From: Streptomyces ardesiacus
Lineage (GTDB): Bacteria; Actinomycetota; Actinomycetes; Streptomycetales; Streptomycetaceae
Direction: 5' to 3'
Length of the DNA stretch: 64,000 bases
Assembly (NCBI RefSeq): GCF_003112575.1
Contig: NZ_BEWC01000003.1
Location: 310,001 to 374,000 of the forward strand
Below, in pieces: positions 61,229 to 64,000 of the stretch. Every line of letters starts with the position of its first letter. Positions within the stretch are counted from its first letter, which is position 1. The translations under genes were made by a program, and so were the position numbers. A model generated the notes under the pieces. That model was not told the origin of the DNA and ran no database searches. It saw only the letters and a list, made by a program, of their open reading frames with translations.

Positions 61229-62757
61229 GCCTCGAGTCCCGCCAGCGGCAGCGGCGTGAACTCGTACCCCTCCCACAGGCGCCGGGAGGTCTCCTCCGGG
61301 TACGGCGCGACGGTCGGCTCGGCGTCGAAGACCCGCACGAGACGCTGCTGCGTGTCGTACGCGGGCCAGCCCGGGTCGCCGGTGCGGGCAAAGGCCGTCC
61401 AGGCGGCGCGGAAGCGGGACGACAGGGCCAGCGCCTCCTCGGACGGCTCCGCGCCGCCGAACTGGAGCAGCGCGAGGCTCTCCTGGAAGGTGCCGAAGAG
61501 GAGCGGGATGTCCAGGGCGTGGCAGGCGCCCAGGGCGCCGTCGAAGGCGGGGGCGGGCCAGGTGAGTTCGTAGAAGTACGCCCGGCCACCGCCCGCGAGG
61601 TGGGCCTCGGCCAGGTGCAGGGACGGCATGGCGAAGAGCCAGTCGGTCTGGACGCGTTCGTAGAGATCATTGGCCGAGTCCCCGGGGAACGCGGCGCGGT
61701 AGGCGGCCTCGCCCCCCGGGGCGTACAGGCGCAAGGCGGCGGTCGCGCGGTCCTCGCCGATCTGGCCGAGCTTGCCCGACATCGCGGTGAACAGCCGGTT
61801 CTCGTCGCGGTTGTGACCGACGATCAGGTCGACGTCGCGAGCGGCGCGGGAGGCCAGCGCCTGCCAGGGCGTGACCGGCAGGAACTCGCCGTCCACGACG
61901 GGCGCGTACGGGGTGATCGTGGGCGCCGCCTGCCCCCAGCGGGCGACGTTGCCGGGCATCTTCGGGGCGAGGGCCTGGCCCGCCTTGACGAGCTGGTCCG
62001 GAGTGACCTCCGCGAGGTCTTCGACGGTCGGGCGCAGGCCCAGCTCGGCGGCGAGGGCGGTACCGATATCGGCGGCGAGTTCCGGGGAGAAGAACGTGCC
62101 CGGCACGCTCTGGGCGACGGCTCGCCGGAAGAGTCCGGCCGCGCGGGGCATCGCCAGCAGCGAGGCCACGGAACCGGCGCCGGCCGACTCACCGAAGACC
62201 GTGACCTGCCCGGGGTCGCCGCCGAACGCGGCGATGTTCTCCTGCACCCAGGCCAGCGCCGCGATCTGGTCGAGCAGGCCCCGGTTGGCGGGGGCGCCCT
62301 CGATGTGGGCGAAACCCTCCATGCCGATGCGGTAGTTGAGGGTGACGACGACGAGGTCGCCGTCGGCGGCGATGCGGCGGGCGTCGTAGGCGGGGTTGCC
62401 GGAGTGGCCCATCTTGTAGGCGCCGCCGTAGATCCAGACCATGACCGGGCGGTGGGCGGCCGGGTCGGGCGCGGGGGTCCAGACGTTGACCGTCAGCCAG
62501 TCGTCGCCCTCGGGGACGGCCGGGGGATCGGGGACGCCGAGGTCCTGCGGGGGCGGCGGGCCGAAGGCGTACGCGTCGCGTATGCCGTCCCAGGGGCGGG
62601 GGCGGCGCGGGGCGGCGAAGCGGGCGTCCCCCACCGGGGGCTGGGCGAAGGGGATGCCGCGGAAGACGGTCAGGCCGTCCTCGGTTCGGCCGCGCACCGC
62701 GCCGGAGGAGGTGCGCACCACGGGTTCCGCTGACTCGGCAGGTCCAGGGATCGTCAT
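61225..62757 (-). CDS. Type B carboxylesterase
   Basis: 510 residues, no signal peptide. Alpha/beta hydrolase of the carboxylesterase/cholinesterase family: VRGRTEDGLTVFRGIPFAQP (N-terminal signature), DWLTVNVWTP, WIYGGAYKMG oxyanion loop, FGESAGAGS nucleophile (Ser191), the acid probably in GHNRDENRLF or near it, and His in ACHALDIPLLFGTF. It cleaves esters of aromatic or aliphatic alcohols; substrate unknown. It lies 33 bp after the OYE gene on the same strand and overlaps the next gene by 4 bp. Confidence 0.93.
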   Translation of the reverse strand: MTIPGPAESAEPVVRTSSGAVRGRTEDGLTVFRGIPFAQPPVGDARFAAPRRPRPWDGIRDAYAFGPPPPQDLGVPDPPAVPEGDDWLTVNVWTPAPDPAAHRPVMVWIYGGAYKMGHSGNPAYDARRIAADGDLVVVTLNYRIGMEGFAHIEGAPANRGLLDQIAALAWVQENIAAFGGDPGQVTVFGESAGAGSVASLLAMPRAAGLFRRAVAQSVPGTFFSPELAADIGTALAAELGLRPTVEDLAEVTPDQLVKAGQALAPKMPGNVARWGQAAPTITPYAPVVDGEFLPVTPWQALASRAARDVDLIVGHNRDENRLFTAMSGKLGQIGEDRATAALRLYAPGGEAAYRAAFPGDSANDLYERVQTDWLFAMPSLHLAEAHLAGGGRAYFYELTWPAPAFDGALGACHALDIPLLFGTFQESLALLQFGGAEPSEEALALSSRFRAAWTAFARTGDPGWPAYDTQQRLVRVFDAEPTVAPYPEETSRRLWEGYEFTPLPLAGLEA

Positions 62758-62790
62758 CCTCCGGACCCTACGCGGTGGTGCGCACCGCGG

Positions 62791-63921
62791 TCAGCTGAGG
62801 GTCTTCAGCGATGCCGCGTCGTACGGGGCGAGTTCGTCGAAGCGGCCGCCGAGGACCTTGTCGGCCCACCGCGGGTCGTGGAGCAGCGCGCGGCCGACGG
62901 CGACGAGGTCGAACTCGTCGCGCTCCAGGCGGTCGAGGAGGTTGTCGAGGCCGCGGACGGGGGCGCCCTCGCCCTGGAAGGCCTTGGTGAAGTCGCCGTC
63001 GAGGCCGACCGAGCCGACCGTGATGGCGGTCTTGCCGGTGAGCTTCTTGGTCCAGCCGGCGAGGTTGAGGTCCGAGTCCTCGAACTCGGGCAGCCAGTAG
63101 CGGCGGGTGGAGGCGTGGAAGGCGTCGACACCGGCCGCGGCAAGCGGGGTGAGGATGGCCTCCAGCTCCTCGGGGGTCTCGGCGAGGCGGGCGTCGTACG
63201 CCTCCTGCTTCCACTGGGAGTAGCGGAAGATCACCGGGAAGTCGGCGGAGACGGTCTCCCGTACGGCGGCCACGATCTCGGCGGCGAACTTCGTCCGGGC
63301 GACCGGGTCGCCGCCGTAGGCGTCGGTGCGGCGGTTGGTGCCGGACCACAGGAACTGGTCGACGAGGTAGCCGTGGGCGCCGTGGATCTCCACGCCGTCG
63401 AAGCCGATGCGCTCGGCGGCCGCGGCGGCCTCGGCGAAGGCGCCGACGACGTCGTCCAGGTCGCGCTGGGTCATGGCCTTCCCGGTGGGCTCGTCCTCGC
63501 CGATGCGCAGGCCGGACGGGCCGACGGCGGGGGCGTCCGGGAAGGGCTGGTCCCCGGCCTTGCGGACCATGCCGATGTGCCACAGCTGCGGCACGATCGT
63601 GCCGCCGCCCGCGTGCACCGCCTCGGCAACCTTCGCCCATCCGGCGAGCTGCTCCGCGCCGTGGAAGCGCGGGACGCGGTCGCTCTGCCCTGCCGAGTCG
63701 TGGCCGACGTAGGTGCCCTCGGTGACGATCAGTCCCACTCCGGCGGCGGCGCGGCGGGCGTAGTAGGAGACCACGTCCTCGCCGGGGACGCCGCCCGGGG
63801 AGAACATCCGGGTCATCGGCGCCATCGCGATGCGGTTTGGCACAGTGAGGCCGTTGATGGTGGCCGGGCGGGCGAGGAGTTGGGCGGCGCGGGTGGCGGC
63901 CTCGGCGGGGGTGACGGTCAC
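62791..63921 (-). CDS. Old-yellow-enzyme-family NADH:flavin oxidoreductase
   Basis: 376 residues, GTG 63921 with AGGAG. FMN TIM barrel: INGLTVPNRIAMAPMTRMFS (N-terminal FMN site), VPQLWHIGMVRK, FDGVEIHGAHGYLVDQFLWS (family mark HGAHGYL with the substrate His/His pair), RTDAYGGDPVARTKF, and VGRALLHDPRW. It reduces activated C=C bonds of enones or similar. It heads an operon with a carboxylesterase and a small membrane protein, so the pair may detoxify an ester-containing enone. A 14-bp palindrome lies 35-48 bp upstream. Confidence 0.94.
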   Translation of the reverse strand: MTVTPAEAATRAAQLLARPATINGLTVPNRIAMAPMTRMFSPGGVPGEDVVSYYARRAAAGVGLIVTEGTYVGHDSAGQSDRVPRFHGAEQLAGWAKVAEAVHAGGGTIVPQLWHIGMVRKAGDQPFPDAPAVGPSGLRIGEDEPTGKAMTQRDLDDVVGAFAEAAAAAERIGFDGVEIHGAHGYLVDQFLWSGTNRRTDAYGGDPVARTKFAAEIVAAVRETVSADFPVIFRYSQWKQEAYDARLAETPEELEAILTPLAAAGVDAFHASTRRYWLPEFEDSDLNLAGWTKKLTGKTAITVGSVGLDGDFTKAFQGEGAPVRGLDNLLDRLERDEFDLVAVGRALLHDPRWADKVLGGRFDELAPYDAASLKTLS

Positions 63922-63955
63922 GTGGGGGCTCCTGAGGTGGGTACCGGTCAGTATG

Positions 63956-63969
63956 TGCATGCGCATGCA
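63956..63969. promoter_or_regulatory. Palindrome upstream of the OYE operon
   Basis: TGCATGCGCATGCA is a perfect 14-bp palindrome, 35 bp before the OYE start, the position of an operator. The next gene upstream is outside the window, so the regulator is not known. Confidence 0.45.
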
Positions 63970-64000
63970 GACACCGGCAACAACCGAGCGGCTCCCCCGC

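Overview
This window looks like chromosomal DNA of a Streptomyces species or a very close actinomycete. Base composition is very GC-rich and nearly every codon ends in G or C. GTG and TTG starts are frequent. The gene set is typical of the genus: futalosine-pathway menaquinone genes, mycothiol-linked DinB-fold proteins, a Scr1-type XRE/DUF397 pair, DUF2530, DUF2771, DUF3027 and DUF4031 proteins, an XPB helicase and a HelD-like helicase. I found no rRNA, tRNA, insertion sequence, prophage, CRISPR array or antibiotic biosynthesis cluster. The layout is mostly core chromosome with scattered decayed genes.

Region 1 (1-10 kb): a minus-strand operon for an unknown branched or isoprenoid-type acyl-CoA: a TIGR03084 protein, an AtuA-family protein, acyl-CoA carboxylase beta and alpha subunits, and an acyl-CoA dehydrogenase cut by the window edge. 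The first junctions overlap by 4 bp, and a strong palindrome lies upstream. A Ser/Thr protein kinase, a decayed MarR gene and an EamA transporter follow. Region 2 (10-20 kb): NUDIX hydrolase, DUF664 protein, FG-GAP protein, Tat-exported hydrolase, a large FAD/FeS oxidoreductase, serC with a strong terminator, a gene remnant and a frameshifted TetR gene. Region 3 (20-31 kb): SGNH hydrolase, aldo/keto reductase behind a MerR-like promoter, ThpR with an overlooked 28-residue membrane peptide, Uma2 protein, MarR/MFS operon, RHH protein, NCS2 permease, DUF2530 protein, P-type ATPase and a secreted protein.

Region 4 (31-50 kb) looks like conserved core: a sacsin/Hsp90-type ATPase protein, DUF3027, MFS, DUF2771 lipoprotein, mqnB-mqnD, a cold-shock protein, a HAD hydrolase, a Helicase_C_3 protein paired with XPB, and a HelD-like helicase. 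In its middle (about 41.12-41.56 kb) is a non-coding cluster of degenerate repeats built on CCACGCAAG, with a second-order duplication. This is the least explained structure in the window.

Region 5 (50-64 kb): cutC with a DasR-like site, MDMPI-type protein, TetR, HD phosphohydrolase, a DinB-GNAT fusion, DUF4031, an RpiR regulator beside murQ (MurNAc-6-P recycling), several TetR genes, an SDR/TetR divergent pair with two near-identical operators, a Scr1-type XRE gene broken by one nonsense codon followed by DUF397, and an OYE/carboxylesterase/membrane-protein operon.

All functional calls come from reading motifs by eye; no database search was run. Start codons were chosen from ribosome-binding sites, -10 boxes and family N-termini, and are the least certain part.
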